In this document: one piece after another, positions 1 through 8,547 of the stretch | Numbering within the stretch: the first letter of the stretch is position 1 | Layout of the letters: the number at the start of each line of letters is the position of its first letter | Origin: CAISGS01 sp044376615 | GTDB lineage: Bacteria; Pseudomonadota; Alphaproteobacteria; Caulobacterales; Caulobacteraceae | Assembly: GCA_044376615.1 (NCBI GenBank) | Contig: JBILKO010000023.1 | Coordinates: 1 to 28,674, forward strand | DNA length: 28,674 bases | Direction of reading: 5' to 3' | The notes under the pieces: generated by a model | Told to the model about the DNA's origin: nothing | The model's database searches: none | The model's input: only the letters and a program-made list of their open reading frames with translations | Translations under genes and position numbers: made by a program

Positions 1-22
1 GGAAGATTTGCTTATTTTAAAT

Positions 23-66
23 CCTCCCCCTTTTTGGGGGAGGGGGACCGCGAAGCGGTGGAGGGG
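23..66. repeat. GC-rich double-dyad intergenic repeat, possible phaC terminator
   Basis: Two dyads lie side by side just past the phaC stop codon. The first has perfect 8-bp arms, CCTCCCCC (23-30) and GGGGGAGG (36-43), around a T5 loop. The second is ACCGC-GAA-GCGGT (47-59), followed by GGAGGGGG. Read on the minus strand, phaC transcription would run into both hairpins, so the element could end or stabilise the phaC transcript. Similar C-run plus GCGAAGC elements are scattered between genes in Caulobacterales, as I recall; this is memory, not a search. No other copy was noticed in this window. Confidence 0.5.
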
Positions 67-67
67 G

Positions 68-2125
68 CTAGCTCCGCACCTTCACAAACGACCCAGGCGC
101 ATCCTCGATCGGCTTGAGCGGGCCTTTTTCCGGGTCGCGGGCGGGGAACTGAGCGCCGGACTTTTCACCCAGCCAGGCGGCCCAGTGCTCCCACCAGGAT
201 CCCGGGTGTTCGACAGCCGCGCCAATCCAGTCCTCGACACGCTCGGGCAGGTTGGAATTGGTCCAGTGCTGATACTTTTTCGCAGACGGCGGGTTGATCA
301 CCCCGGCAATATGCCCAGAGCCCGCCATGGTAAAGGTGGTTTGGCCGCCATAGAGCCGTGCGCCGCGATAGGCTGAGCGATAGGGGACAATATGGTCATC
401 CCTTGACGACTGGACATAGACCGGGATCTTGATCTTGCCCATGTCCAGGGTTTCACCGCCCAGCTCAAGCTGGCCCTTGGACAGAAGATTGTCCTTATAG
501 AAATTGCGCAGATAGAACATGTGCAAGGTCTTGGGCATGCGGGTCTGGTCGGAGTTCCAGAACAGAAGGTCAAAGGGCTTAGGATCCTTGCCCATCAGAT
601 AATTGCTGACAAAGAAGCTCCAGATCAGATCGTTGGAGCGCAGGGAATTGAAGGTGTCGGCCATGGATTGGCCTGAAAGCACCCCGCCAGCCTGGTCGAT
701 GCGGCTTTCAATGTCTTGCAGCCAGGCCTCGTCCGTAAACAGGCTAAGATCACCCGCCTCGGTAAAGTCCTGCTGGGCCGCAAAGGTGGTCGCCGCATTG
801 ATCCGCTTATCGCCCTTGGCGGCCATATGGGCTAGGGCGCAGGCCAAAAGCGTGCCACCTATGCAATAGCCAACGACATTGACCCTGGTCACGCCGCACT
901 GCTTCATCACCTGAGCGGTAGCGTCGTAAATGCCCTCAAACATGTAATCTTCGAACGATTTTTGCGCCAATCTGGCATCCGGATTGACCCAGCTGGCGAC
1001 AAACACCGTAAAGCCCTGGCCGGTCAGCCAACGGATCAGCGAGTTTTCAGGGCGCAGATCCATAATGTAGAACTTATTGATCCAGGGCGGGAAGATCAGC
1101 AGCGGGATCTCATAAGCGGTCTTGGTAGAGGGCGAAAACTGCAAGAGCTGTAGAATATCGTTCTGGAAGATGACCTTGCCGGGGGCGGTCGCAACATTCT
1201 CACCGACGACAAATTGCTGGGCATCGGTCTGGCTGATGGCCAACTTGCCGCCGCCGCGCGCCAGATCAGCGGCAAAATGCTCCATGCCCTTGACCAGGCT
1301 ATCGCCGCGGCTCTCGACCAGTTCGCGCAAGGCCGCGGGGTTGGACATCAAGAAATTGGTCGGCGAGATCGCGTCTGTCATCATCTTCATGAAAAACTCA
1401 ACGCGGCGCTTGGTGGTCGGGTCGACGTCTTCGACATTGGCGACCAGGTCGTTCAGCCAGTTGGAGGTCAAGAGATAGGACTGCTTGATCGCATCAAAGG
1501 CCGGGTTTTCCGTCCAGTCCGGGTCGTTAAAGCGCTTATCGCCCGGTGCTGGCTTGACCACAGGTTCGGCCAAATGTTCGGTTAGGCGCCGAGTCGTGGC
1601 CTGCCATAGGTCTGCATAGCGGCTATAAAGATCGGCTTGGGCCCGCATCAGCCGGTCGGGTTGGGAGGCTAGCTTTCCAAACACCTCGGTCAAGGCTGGG
1701 GTGACATGGAAGGGGTCAGGATTAAGCGTCGGTGACTGCTCGGCCTGTTGCAAGGCGGCCTCGGCGATCGCGCCCTGGGCCGTCATGGCAGCCTTGGCCA
1801 GATTGAGGGACAGGCTTTCCATGGCCTGGCGCTGACTGTCACTCAAAAGAGCGGTGGCATCAGCCAATATGCCCGAATCATGGATCGGCTTTTTGGGCTG
1901 AGCGGCAGCGGGATCTGCGGCCGGCTTAGCGGCCGAGGCAGGCGCGGGCCTGACGGGCTTGCGGGCAGCAGCGCTTGGCTTTTTGGTCTTGGGTTCGGCG
2001 GCCTTGGCCTTTTTGGCGGTCTTGGCGCCAGCGTTTTTGGCCTCAACCGAGACGGAGGCCTTGTTCAGCTTGGGTTTGGCCTTGCCCGCCTTAGGGCGCT
2101 GCTCGGCCTTGCGTGCCTTGGCCAT
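68..2125 (-). CDS. phaC: Class I poly(3-hydroxyalkanoate) synthase with a basic N-terminal tail
   Basis: Polymerises (R)-3-hydroxyacyl-CoA into polyhydroxyalkanoate on the granule surface. The protein has 685 residues. The alpha/beta-hydrolase core carries the lipase-like box GYCIGG with nucleophile Cys421, the SSRDDHIVPY segment with Asp577, and GSGHIAG with His605; the 28-residue Asp-to-His spacing equals that of the Cupriavidus enzyme. Family members are usually about 590 residues; the excess is an N-terminal stretch (residues 1-80) with 19 Lys and 25 Ala that looks histone-H1-like. The ATG at 2125 was chosen because GGGAGGAG (2134-2141) sits 8 bases upstream; a TTG at 2143 would place this ribosome site inside the gene. 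No phaA, phaB or phaR is visible next to it. Divergent from the lipoprotein gene to its right. Confidence 0.95.
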   Translation of the reverse strand: MAKARKAEQRPKAGKAKPKLNKASVSVEAKNAGAKTAKKAKAAEPKTKKPSAAARKPVRPAPASAAKPAADPAAAQPKKPIHDSGILADATALLSDSQRQAMESLSLNLAKAAMTAQGAIAEAALQQAEQSPTLNPDPFHVTPALTEVFGKLASQPDRLMRAQADLYSRYADLWQATTRRLTEHLAEPVVKPAPGDKRFNDPDWTENPAFDAIKQSYLLTSNWLNDLVANVEDVDPTTKRRVEFFMKMMTDAISPTNFLMSNPAALRELVESRGDSLVKGMEHFAADLARGGGKLAISQTDAQQFVVGENVATAPGKVIFQNDILQLLQFSPSTKTAYEIPLLIFPPWINKFYIMDLRPENSLIRWLTGQGFTVFVASWVNPDARLAQKSFEDYMFEGIYDATAQVMKQCGVTRVNVVGYCIGGTLLACALAHMAAKGDKRINAATTFAAQQDFTEAGDLSLFTDEAWLQDIESRIDQAGGVLSGQSMADTFNSLRSNDLIWSFFVSNYLMGKDPKPFDLLFWNSDQTRMPKTLHMFYLRNFYKDNLLSKGQLELGGETLDMGKIKIPVYVQSSRDDHIVPYRSAYRGARLYGGQTTFTMAGSGHIAGVINPPSAKKYQHWTNSNLPERVEDWIGAAVEHPGSWWEHWAAWLGEKSGAQFPARDPEKGPLKPIEDAPGSFVKVRS

Positions 2126-2162
2126 GTCCGTTTCTCCTCCCAATCGGTGTCCAATCTTTGCT

Positions 2163-2178
2163 CTGAATGACTATTCAG
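2163..2178. promoter_or_regulatory. 16-bp palindrome between phaC and the divergent lipoprotein gene
   Basis: CTGAAT-GACT-ATTCAG forms perfect 6-bp arms with a 4-bp spacer. It lies 38 bases upstream of the phaC start and 55-77 bases upstream of the divergent gene, where an operator for either would be expected. I do not recognise the motif and see no clear -35/-10 pair beside it, so the role is inferred from position only. Confidence 0.25.
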
Positions 2179-2254
2179 GGTTGGACCTACTTTCGCTTTG
2201 GCGCATCATCGCATAAGACCATAGAAATATTGAGTGTTGAACGTCTGGTTTTTC

Positions 2255-2710
2255 ATGTCCTTGGATTCTTGGTTGCAACCTAGCCGTATCTTGCGCTGCG
2301 CCCTGATTGTTGGGGTGTCGGCGTTTGCGGTTGGCTGTGTCCAGGTCACAACCTTTCAGACCAAGCCTGTGGATGCCATGTCGCCCATCGCTGGGGATGT
2401 CACCTCGGCAGCGCGCGCTGATCTCGCCTTTCCGAAATTTGCCAATATTCCAGCCGCACCGACCGATATGCGCACCCCGGCAGAATGGCGCAAGGCGGTT
2501 GTGATCATGTTGCGCGATAAGTCGGTGATCGAGACCATGGCTGAGGCCAATCCTGCCTCTCTGTTTGGCGCAGAAGCCTTTGCGCAAAAGGCACGGGCGC
2601 GGGCGGCGGTTAAGCCCGGCGACGCCACGCCCGCCATGACCCGTGAGGATAGCGAAGCTTTTGCCAAGGCGCTGCGCGAGCGAGCTACGCCGCCTCCGCC
2701 GCCGCAATAG
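2255..2710 (+). CDS. Small hypothetical protein, probable lipoprotein
   Basis: No family recognised. From the ATG at 2255 the product is 151 residues: a short N-region with Arg11 and Arg14, a hydrophobic stretch (about residues 15-26), then AVGC with Cys28, which fits a loose lipobox for cleavage and lipidation. The rest is Ala-rich and soluble, ends in a run of prolines (TPPPPPQ) and has no repeats. A GTG at 2234 would add seven residues (MLNVWFF); neither start has a good ribosome-binding site, and ATG was preferred because it leaves a more normal signal sequence. It lies upstream of the aminotransferase on the same strand with a 109-base gap, so co-transcription is possible but not shown. 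Composition matches the neighbouring core genes. Confidence 0.6.
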   Translation: MSLDSWLQPSRILRCALIVGVSAFAVGCVQVTTFQTKPVDAMSPIAGDVTSAARADLAFPKFANIPAAPTDMRTPAEWRKAVVIMLRDKSVIETMAEANPASLFGAEAFAQKARARAAVKPGDATPAMTREDSEAFAKALRERATPPPPPQ

Positions 2711-2819
2711 GCGCCGGGGGCGTAATTTGTCTTGAGCCTGCATCAGCGCTACCCTGGGACTGGGATGCCTTTTGCATAAGGATGCCACTGATTTTTCGCC
2801 CCCTGGAGGGGCTGTGACC

Positions 2820-4049
2820 ATGACCAAGATTCCTGAATTTCACCGTATACGCCGTCTGCCGCCCTATGTGTTTGAAGAGGTCAACCGGATTAAGGCGCGG
2901 CTTCGTGCCGAAGGGACCGACATTATCGATTTTGGCATGGGCAATCCCGACATGCCGACGCCGCCCCATATTGTCGAAAAGCTGGTCGAGACGGCCCGCG
3001 CACCGCGCACAGGGCGGTATTCCGCCTCGAAAGGCATTGGCGGCCTGCGTAAGGCCATGGCGGGCTATTACGACCGCCGCTATGGGGTCAAGCTGAACCC
3101 CGATACCGAAGTGATTGCCACTCTTGGGTCGAAAGAGGGCTTTGCCAATCTGGCCCAGGCCCTGACCGCGCCAGGCGATGTCATAATCTGTCCAAACCCG
3201 GCCTATCCGATCCATGCTTACGGCTTCATCATGGCCGGCGGTGTCATCCGCCATGTCCCTGCCCTGTCGCCGGAGGAGTATCTGTCGGGCATTAGCCGCG
3301 CGGTAAAACACTCAGCCCCGCCGCCCAGCGTCTTGATTGTCAGTTACCCGTCCAATCCAACGGCCCAATGGGTGGATCTGGATTTCTATAAGGACGTCAT
3401 TGCCCTGGCCAAGAAGCATGATCTCTTGGTCCTGTCCGACATTGCCTATTCCGAGATCTATTTCGACAATAACCCTCCGCCCTCTATCCTTCAGGTGGAT
3501 GGCGCTAAGGATATCGCCGTCGAGATCAATTCCCTGTCCAAAACCTATGCCATGGCCGGTTGGCGCGTCGGGATGGTGGTCGGCAATGAGCGCATGTGCG
3601 CGGCCCTGGCCCGGGTAAAGTCCTATCTCGATTATGGCGCCTTTACCCCCATCCAGGTTGCAGCCGCCACGGCCCTGAACGGCCCGCAAGACTGTGTCGA
3701 TGAGATCCGCGCCATTTATAAGGGCCGGCGCGATACGCTTGTTAAGGCCATGCAGGGCGCAGGCTGGGAAATCCCCGCGCCGCCCGCCTCCATGTTTGCC
3801 TGGGCCAAGATCCCGGAGGCCTATCGCGAGGCTGGCTCCATGCTGTTTTCCAAACTCTTGATCGAGGAGGCCGGCGTTGCCGTGGCCCCCGGCGTTGGCT
3901 TTGGCGAATATGGCGAGGGCTTTGTCCGCATTGGCCTGGTCGAGAATGAGCACCGCATTCGCCAGGCCGCACGCAATGTGAAGAAGTTCATTTCGAACGC
4001 GGACGAAATCCTGGCCCGCGCAGGTAACTCGCTTGGATTGCACACATGA
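2820..4049 (+). CDS. PLP-dependent class I/II aminotransferase (AlaC / LL-DAP-aminotransferase-like)
   Basis: Fold-type I aminotransferase of 409 residues; it transfers an amino group between an amino acid and a 2-oxo acid in the cytoplasm. The PLP-binding lysine is Lys241 in SLSKTYAMAGWRVG; the substrate-side region includes the DFGMGNPDMPTP segment near residue 40 and the NPTAQW segment. Relatives upstream of hom in alphaproteobacteria are annotated as alanine (glutamate-pyruvate) transaminase or LL-diaminopimelate aminotransferase; the sequence alone does not decide, and the place beside hom suits amino-acid synthesis from aspartate or pyruvate. Start ATG 2820 has GGAGG at 2805-2809; the frame is open back to a GTG-like start at 2772, which would swallow that site. 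The stop overlaps the hom start as ATGA, so translation is probably coupled. Confidence 0.9.
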   Translation: MTKIPEFHRIRRLPPYVFEEVNRIKARLRAEGTDIIDFGMGNPDMPTPPHIVEKLVETARAPRTGRYSASKGIGGLRKAMAGYYDRRYGVKLNPDTEVIATLGSKEGFANLAQALTAPGDVIICPNPAYPIHAYGFIMAGGVIRHVPALSPEEYLSGISRAVKHSAPPPSVLIVSYPSNPTAQWVDLDFYKDVIALAKKHDLLVLSDIAYSEIYFDNNPPPSILQVDGAKDIAVEINSLSKTYAMAGWRVGMVVGNERMCAALARVKSYLDYGAFTPIQVAAATALNGPQDCVDEIRAIYKGRRDTLVKAMQGAGWEIPAPPASMFAWAKIPEAYREAGSMLFSKLLIEEAGVAVAPGVGFGEYGEGFVRIGLVENEHRIRQAARNVKKFISNADEILARAGNSLGLHT

Positions 4050-5341
4050 GCACAGACCGAAAAACCTGGCGCATAGGGGTTGCTGGCCTCGGCACCGTTG
4101 GCGGCGGCTTGCTCAGCTTTCTTGATGCACAGCCCGATTTCGCCCCGGCCGGTGGGCGGGCAGTTGTTACCGAGATTTCAGCGCGGTCCAGGGCGCGTAA
4201 CCGATCGGTCGATATATCAGCCCTCCAATGGTTTGACGATCCGGTTGCCCTCGCCAAATCGCCCGGCAATGACATTTTTGTCGAGCTGATCGGCGGCTCG
4301 GACGGCCCAGCCAAGGCCGCTGTGGAGGCGGCGCTTTTGGCGGGCAAGCCCGTGGTGACGGCCAATAAGGCCCTGATCGCCACGCATGGGGCTAGCCTGG
4401 CACAACTGGCCGAAGCCAAGGGCGTGCAGCTCTTGTTTGAATCGGCGGTGATGGGCGGCACCCCGGCGGTCAAGGTGCTGCGCGAGGCCCTGGTCGGCGA
4501 GGAGGTGATCAGCGTTGCTGGGATCCTCAATGGCACCTGCAACTATATACTGACCGAGATGGAGACCAAGGGCAGCGCCTTTGCCGAGGTCTTGGCCGAG
4601 GCACAAAAGCTCGGCTATGCCGAGGCCGACCCAACGACCGATGTCGGCGGCTTTGATGCCGCCCACAAGATTACCATCCTGGCGGCTCTGGCCTTTGGCT
4701 GCGCCCCTGATTTTGCCTCGGCGGAGATTGAGGGCGTCGATCAGGTCGATCTGGACGACATTAAGCTGGCCCATGATCTGGGCTATCGCATTCGCTTGGT
4801 CGCTTCAGCTGTGCGCGAAGGGGAGGGCGTTGCGGTGCGCGTGCACCCGGCGCTTGCACCCTTTGGTCATCCCCTAGCCGAGACCCGTGGTTCACTGAAT
4901 GCCCTGTTTATCGAAGGCAAGCGGATTGGCAGGATCTTCTTACAAGGTCCAGGCGCTGGCGCTGGTCCCACCGCGGCAGCGGTTGCGGCGGACATTGCCG
5001 ATGTCATGACTGCCGCAAAACGTCCGGTCTTCCAGCGACCGGCGACCCAGCTTAAGCTGGCGCCCGTGATCGACCCAGCCAACCGCATTAGCCGCGTCTT
5101 TATTCGCTTGCGGGTCAAGGACCAGCCCGGCGTGATTGCCGCTGTGTCAGAGACCTTGGCCGAGGCAGGAGTCTCTATCGACGGCTTCTTGCAAAAGTCG
5201 GCCCAGGCCGATGGCAGTGTGCCTATTGTGCTTACAACACACGCCACGGCCGAATCTGTTGTATTGGAGGCGCTCAAGCGTATTGCCAGCCTGCCATCCA
5301 TGTTACAGCCGCCCAAATTATTGCGAATCGCCCGCCTATAG
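4046..5341 (+). CDS. hom: Homoserine dehydrogenase
   Basis: Reduces L-aspartate-4-semialdehyde to L-homoserine with NAD(P)H, the branch step to threonine and methionine. The product has 431 residues. An N-terminal Rossmann motif GVAGLGTVGGG covers residues 11-21. The family signature LGYAEADPTTDVGG starts at Leu189 and is followed by DAAHK, holding the expected catalytic lysine. A C-terminal ACT domain (about 350-428, KDQPGVIAAVSETLAEAGVS) is the usual site of threonine feedback inhibition. Length is normal for the monofunctional enzyme; there is no aspartokinase fusion. The gene overlaps the aminotransferase by 4 bases and has only a weak ribosome site of its own. Its product feeds the methionine branch that metC (13.6-14.8 kb) also serves. 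Confidence 0.97.
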   Translation: MSTDRKTWRIGVAGLGTVGGGLLSFLDAQPDFAPAGGRAVVTEISARSRARNRSVDISALQWFDDPVALAKSPGNDIFVELIGGSDGPAKAAVEAALLAGKPVVTANKALIATHGASLAQLAEAKGVQLLFESAVMGGTPAVKVLREALVGEEVISVAGILNGTCNYILTEMETKGSAFAEVLAEAQKLGYAEADPTTDVGGFDAAHKITILAALAFGCAPDFASAEIEGVDQVDLDDIKLAHDLGYRIRLVASAVREGEGVAVRVHPALAPFGHPLAETRGSLNALFIEGKRIGRIFLQGPGAGAGPTAAAVAADIADVMTAAKRPVFQRPATQLKLAPVIDPANRISRVFIRLRVKDQPGVIAAVSETLAEAGVSIDGFLQKSAQADGSVPIVLTTHATAESVVLEALKRIASLPSMLQPPKLLRIARL

Positions 5342-5383
5342 CCGGTTGCGGCCTGCCCCCATTTTCGTTCGGAGACGCTGATT

Positions 5384-6337
5384 ATGAGTTCGCAAACCCT
5401 AGATCGCAGCCTGTTGATGGACGCGGTGCGCGTCACTGAAGCCGCCGCGATTGCGTCCTGGACCGAGGTTGGGCGCGGCGACGAAAAGGCCGCTGACCAG
5501 GCCGCGGTCGATGCCATGCGCACGGCCTTGAACGAGCTGAACATTGAGGGCGTGATCGTGATTGGCGAGGGCGAGCGCGACGAGGCCCCCATGCTCTATA
5601 TCGGCGAAAAGGTCGGGACCGGCAAAGGCCCGCGCGTCGATATCGCGCTCGATCCGCTCGAAGGGACGACCCTGACCGCCAAGGCCATGGCCAATGCCCT
5701 GGCCGTCATGGCCTGGGCCCCGGCGGGGACCATGCTTAATGCGCCTGATACTTATATGGACAAGATTGCTTGCGGTCCTGGCTATGACGAGGGCGTGATC
5801 GATCTGGACAAGAGCCCAGCCGACAATGTCCGTGCCTTGGCAAAGGCCAAGGGGGTTGAGCCCGCTGATATCACGGTCTGTGTTCTGGACCGGCCGCGCC
5901 ATGCCGATATCATTGCCAGCCTGCGTGAGGTTGGTGCGAGGGTCTATCTGATTACGGACGGCGATGTGGCCGGCGTGATGAATACGGCCGATCCCGACAC
6001 CGGCGTTGATATGTATGTCGGTCAAGGCGGCGCGCCAGAAGGGGTCTTGGCTTGCGCGGCGCTGAAATGCGTCGGTGGCCAGTTCCAGGGCCGCCTGGTG
6101 TTTCGCAATGCCGATGAGCGGGCCCGCGCGGCGCGCTTAGGGATTACCGACCCGGACCGCAAATATACCTTACATGAAATGGTGCGTGCCGATGCGATCT
6201 TTGCCGCCACGGGCGTGACCAAGGGCGCCTTGCTCGACGGCGTCAAGGTCCAGAACGGCTTTGTCCATACCCACACCCTGGTCATGAACTCCTCGACCCA
6301 GACGGTGCGGGAAATTCGGATGAAGCGCGCGCTCTAG
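5384..6337 (+). CDS. glpX: Class II fructose-1,6-bisphosphatase
   Basis: Hydrolyses fructose-1,6-bisphosphate to fructose-6-phosphate in gluconeogenesis, metal-dependent. The 317-residue product is close to the usual GlpX length. Family motifs: GRGDEKAADQAAVDAMR (30-46), GEGERDEAPM (61-70), and the metal/phosphate site DPLEGT (90-95). The start ATG has GGAG at 5371-5374, nine bases upstream. The gene sits 42 bases after hom and one base before recJ, so hom-glpX-recJ probably share a transcript. Class I and class II enzymes do not resemble each other, so the call is firm; a dual sedoheptulose-bisphosphatase activity is known for some members and cannot be judged here. Confidence 0.96.
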   Translation: MSSQTLDRSLLMDAVRVTEAAAIASWTEVGRGDEKAADQAAVDAMRTALNELNIEGVIVIGEGERDEAPMLYIGEKVGTGKGPRVDIALDPLEGTTLTAKAMANALAVMAWAPAGTMLNAPDTYMDKIACGPGYDEGVIDLDKSPADNVRALAKAKGVEPADITVCVLDRPRHADIIASLREVGARVYLITDGDVAGVMNTADPDTGVDMYVGQGGAPEGVLACAALKCVGGQFQGRLVFRNADERARAARLGITDPDRKYTLHEMVRADAIFAATGVTKGALLDGVKVQNGFVHTHTLVMNSSTQTVREIRMKRAL

Positions 6338-6338
6338 C

Positions 6339-8141
6339 ATGGCCGAACTGGCTGAGGCGGCGGGCTTTTTGGGGGTTGGCCGGTCACTGACCGGACGGGT
6401 CTGGCGCACGCGCCCCGCAGACAATGATATGGTCCGCCAGGTTCAGCAATCGGCGGGCCTGAGCGAGCCCTTGGCCCGGGCGCTGGTCTCGCGCGGGATT
6501 GGCCGTGATCAGGCCCAGGACTATCTCAACCCGACCTTGAAGGCCCTATTTCCGGACCCGTCCAGCTTTATGGATATGGACCGGGCCGCGACGATTCTGC
6601 TCGATGCCATGGAGCAGAAGCGGCCTATGGCCGTGTTTGCCGATTATGATGTCGATGGGGCCTCGAGTGCGGCCCAGCTGGTGCGCTGGTTTCGCGCCAT
6701 GGGCCAGGACCTACCCATCTATGTACCTGACCGCATCTTGGAGGGCTATGGCCCCAGTCCCGCCGCGTTTCGCCGCCTAAAGGACCAGGGATCCGAGCTG
6801 GTGATCACGGTCGATTGCGGCGCGGCGGCCTATGACGCCATTGCTGAGGCGACCAAGATCGGCCTCGATGTTGTGGTCATTGACCATCACCTGATGCGCG
6901 AAGACCCGCCAAAGGCTGCAGCGGTTGTCAATCCCAATCGGCCGGGCTGTGGCTCGGGCCAGGGCGTTCTGGCCGCCGCTGGCGTCGTGTTTGTCCTGCT
7001 AGCCGCCCTGAACCGAGAGGCGCGTCGCAGGGGCCTGTTTGACGGGCGCTCAGAGCCCGATCTGCGCCAATGGCTCGATCTGGCGGCCATGGGCGCGATC
7101 TGTGATGTCACCGCCCTGACGGGCTTTAACCGCGCCTTGGCGAGCCAGGGCCTAAAGGTCATGTCGAACTGGGCCAATCCGGGCTTGAAGGCCTTGCTCG
7201 AGGTCGCGGGGTCCAAGGGGCCAGCGAGCGTCTTTCATGCGGGGTTTATTCTGGGCCCTAGGATCAATGCCGGGGGCCGGGTCGGGCGCTCTGACCTAGG
7301 GGCGCGCCTCTTGTCCACGGACGATCCCGAAGAAGCCCGGCAATTGGCGCAGGAGCTGGATCTCCTCAATGGCGAGCGCAAGACGGTTGAGAGCCAGGTG
7401 CTGGACGAGGCGGTCATTGCTATAGAGCGCGACAGCAATCTGGATCCGGACGCCAATATCATACTCGTCGCTGGTGAGGGCTGGCACCCCGGCGTGATCG
7501 GCATTGTCGCAGGCCGTTTGCGCGAGCGCTATCGCAAGCCGGTCATGGTCATTGGCATTGATCGTCCAGCCAATATGGGCAAGGGCTCTGGCCGCTCCCA
7601 GGCGGGCTATAATCTGGGCCGGGCGGTGCACGGCGCCTATGAGGCGGGTCTTCTGGTCTCAGGCGGTGGCCATGCCATGGCGGCAGGCCTGAGCGTTCGG
7701 CCAGAGCTTATCCCCGAATTGCGCGCCTATCTGGACCAGCAATTGAGCGGCGAGCGTGAGGCCGCCGAGGCCGCTGATGTGTTCGAGATCGATGCTTTGG
7801 TCACGCCGGGTGGGACAGGGCGGGCGCTTTATGATGATTTCCAGCGCCTGACCCCGTTTGGACCGGGCAATCCCGAGCCGGTGTTTGCGGCGGCCAGCCT
7901 AAGGGCAGACTATGCTTCATCCCTGCGGGGCGGGCATGTGCGCTGTACCCTGGCTGATGAGCGCGGGGCCAAGCTCAAGGCCGTAGCCTGGCGCAGTGAG
8001 GATGGGCCGATTGGCCAGACCCTGTTGCAAAAAGGCGCTCTGGTCCATGTAGCAGGCCGCCTGCGGCCCGATGACTGGAACGGCCGCAATGGGGTTGAGC
8101 TCGAAATCGACGACATTGCTGACCCGCGCCAATGTGCATAA
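6339..8141 (+). CDS. recJ: Single-stranded-DNA-specific exonuclease RecJ
   Basis: 5'-3' exonuclease on single-stranded DNA, used in RecF-pathway recombination, mismatch and base-excision repair. The 600-residue protein shows DHH-superfamily motif I DYDVDG (102-107), the DHH triad at Asp182-His183-His184 (preceded by VVVI), and the DHHA1 motif SGGGHAMAAG with His445, followed by an OB-fold-like C-terminus (about 490-600). All expected metal-ligand motifs are intact. The start ATG follows the glpX stop by one base and has no strong ribosome site, so translation is probably coupled; an in-frame ATG at 6429 would cut into the N-terminal region shared by RecJ proteins. No strong terminator was seen before the tRNA promoter downstream. 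Confidence 0.96.
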   Translation: MAELAEAAGFLGVGRSLTGRVWRTRPADNDMVRQVQQSAGLSEPLARALVSRGIGRDQAQDYLNPTLKALFPDPSSFMDMDRAATILLDAMEQKRPMAVFADYDVDGASSAAQLVRWFRAMGQDLPIYVPDRILEGYGPSPAAFRRLKDQGSELVITVDCGAAAYDAIAEATKIGLDVVVIDHHLMREDPPKAAAVVNPNRPGCGSGQGVLAAAGVVFVLLAALNREARRRGLFDGRSEPDLRQWLDLAAMGAICDVTALTGFNRALASQGLKVMSNWANPGLKALLEVAGSKGPASVFHAGFILGPRINAGGRVGRSDLGARLLSTDDPEEARQLAQELDLLNGERKTVESQVLDEAVIAIERDSNLDPDANIILVAGEGWHPGVIGIVAGRLRERYRKPVMVIGIDRPANMGKGSGRSQAGYNLGRAVHGAYEAGLLVSGGGHAMAAGLSVRPELIPELRAYLDQQLSGEREAAEAADVFEIDALVTPGGTGRALYDDFQRLTPFGPGNPEPVFAAASLRADYASSLRGGHVRCTLADERGAKLKAVAWRSEDGPIGQTLLQKGALVHVAGRLRPDDWNGRNGVELEIDDIADPRQCA

Positions 8142-8174
8142 TCGCCGGTAACGGATTATTCCTGCTGACTGCCC

Positions 8175-8203
8175 TTGCACCCCGACAAGAAGGCGGATAT
8201 ATC
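8175..8203 (+). promoter_or_regulatory. Probable sigma-70-type promoter of tRNA-Glu
   Basis: TTGCAC (8175-8180), a 17-base spacer, then TATATC (8198-8203). The -10 box ends 17 bases before the mature tRNA start, which is typical for a tRNA gene. The tRNA therefore does not depend on recJ read-through. Confidence 0.65.
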
Positions 8204-8220
8204 GCCTTTCCCGTCGATGA

Positions 8221-8295
8221 GGTCCCTTCGTCTATCGGTTAGGACATCAGATTTTCAATCTGGGGAGAGGGGTTCGACTCCCCTAGGGACTGCCA
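8221..8295 (+). tRNA. tRNA-Glu (anticodon TTC)
   Basis: A 75-base cloverleaf with encoded CCA. The acceptor GGTCCCT pairs with AGGGACT (one G-T pair at the end), discriminator G. The D stem is GTC/GAC. The anticodon stem TCAGA/TCTGG encloses loop TTTTCAA with anticodon TTC. The T arm is AGGGG-TTCGACT-CCCCT. It reads GAA and GAG. Confidence 0.95.
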
Positions 8296-8338
8296 TCGCG
8301 GGAAAAGGGCGTTGAATTCATTAGGGAATTCGCGCAAA

Positions 8339-8366
8339 TTGTAAACCCGGGATCAAGGGTTTACAA
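8339..8366. promoter_or_regulatory. Perfect 10-bp inverted repeat in the spacer after tRNA-Glu
   Basis: TTGTAAACCC (8339-8348) and GGGTTTACAA (8357-8366) flank an 8-base loop. The spacer 8296-8547 holds no gene; it becomes AT-rich from about 8380. Two GAATTC sites (8314-8319, 8326-8331) lie just before the dyad. A run of seven T starts about 20 bases after it, too far for a canonical terminator. It could be an operator, a processing hairpin for the tRNA transcript or a weak terminator. Confidence 0.4.
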
Positions 8367-8547
8367 ATTCGGAATTGCACCAGTCTTTTTTTGCTTAAAA
8401 TCTAAGCCTGCAATGATTTGGGCTCCGCCGCATAAAACGGGTAATGCGAAGCAGATAAAGCATTAATAGCCCCCTAGACTTTTATCGATGGCTGCAAATG
8501 AAACAACTTAAAGTTGCGACTTATAGAGAATTCGCCTTTCAAGTTGG

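Noticed and set aside
2171..2827. Minus-strand open frame over the lipoprotein gene.
   Set aside because: The product is Arg/Gly-rich without domain features; the plus-strand frame has a plausible lipoprotein signal.
3312..5592. Long minus-strand open frames (3312-4043, 4867-5592) opposite the aminotransferase and hom genes.
   Set aside because: They mirror strongly supported plus-strand genes, have no family features and reflect high GC.
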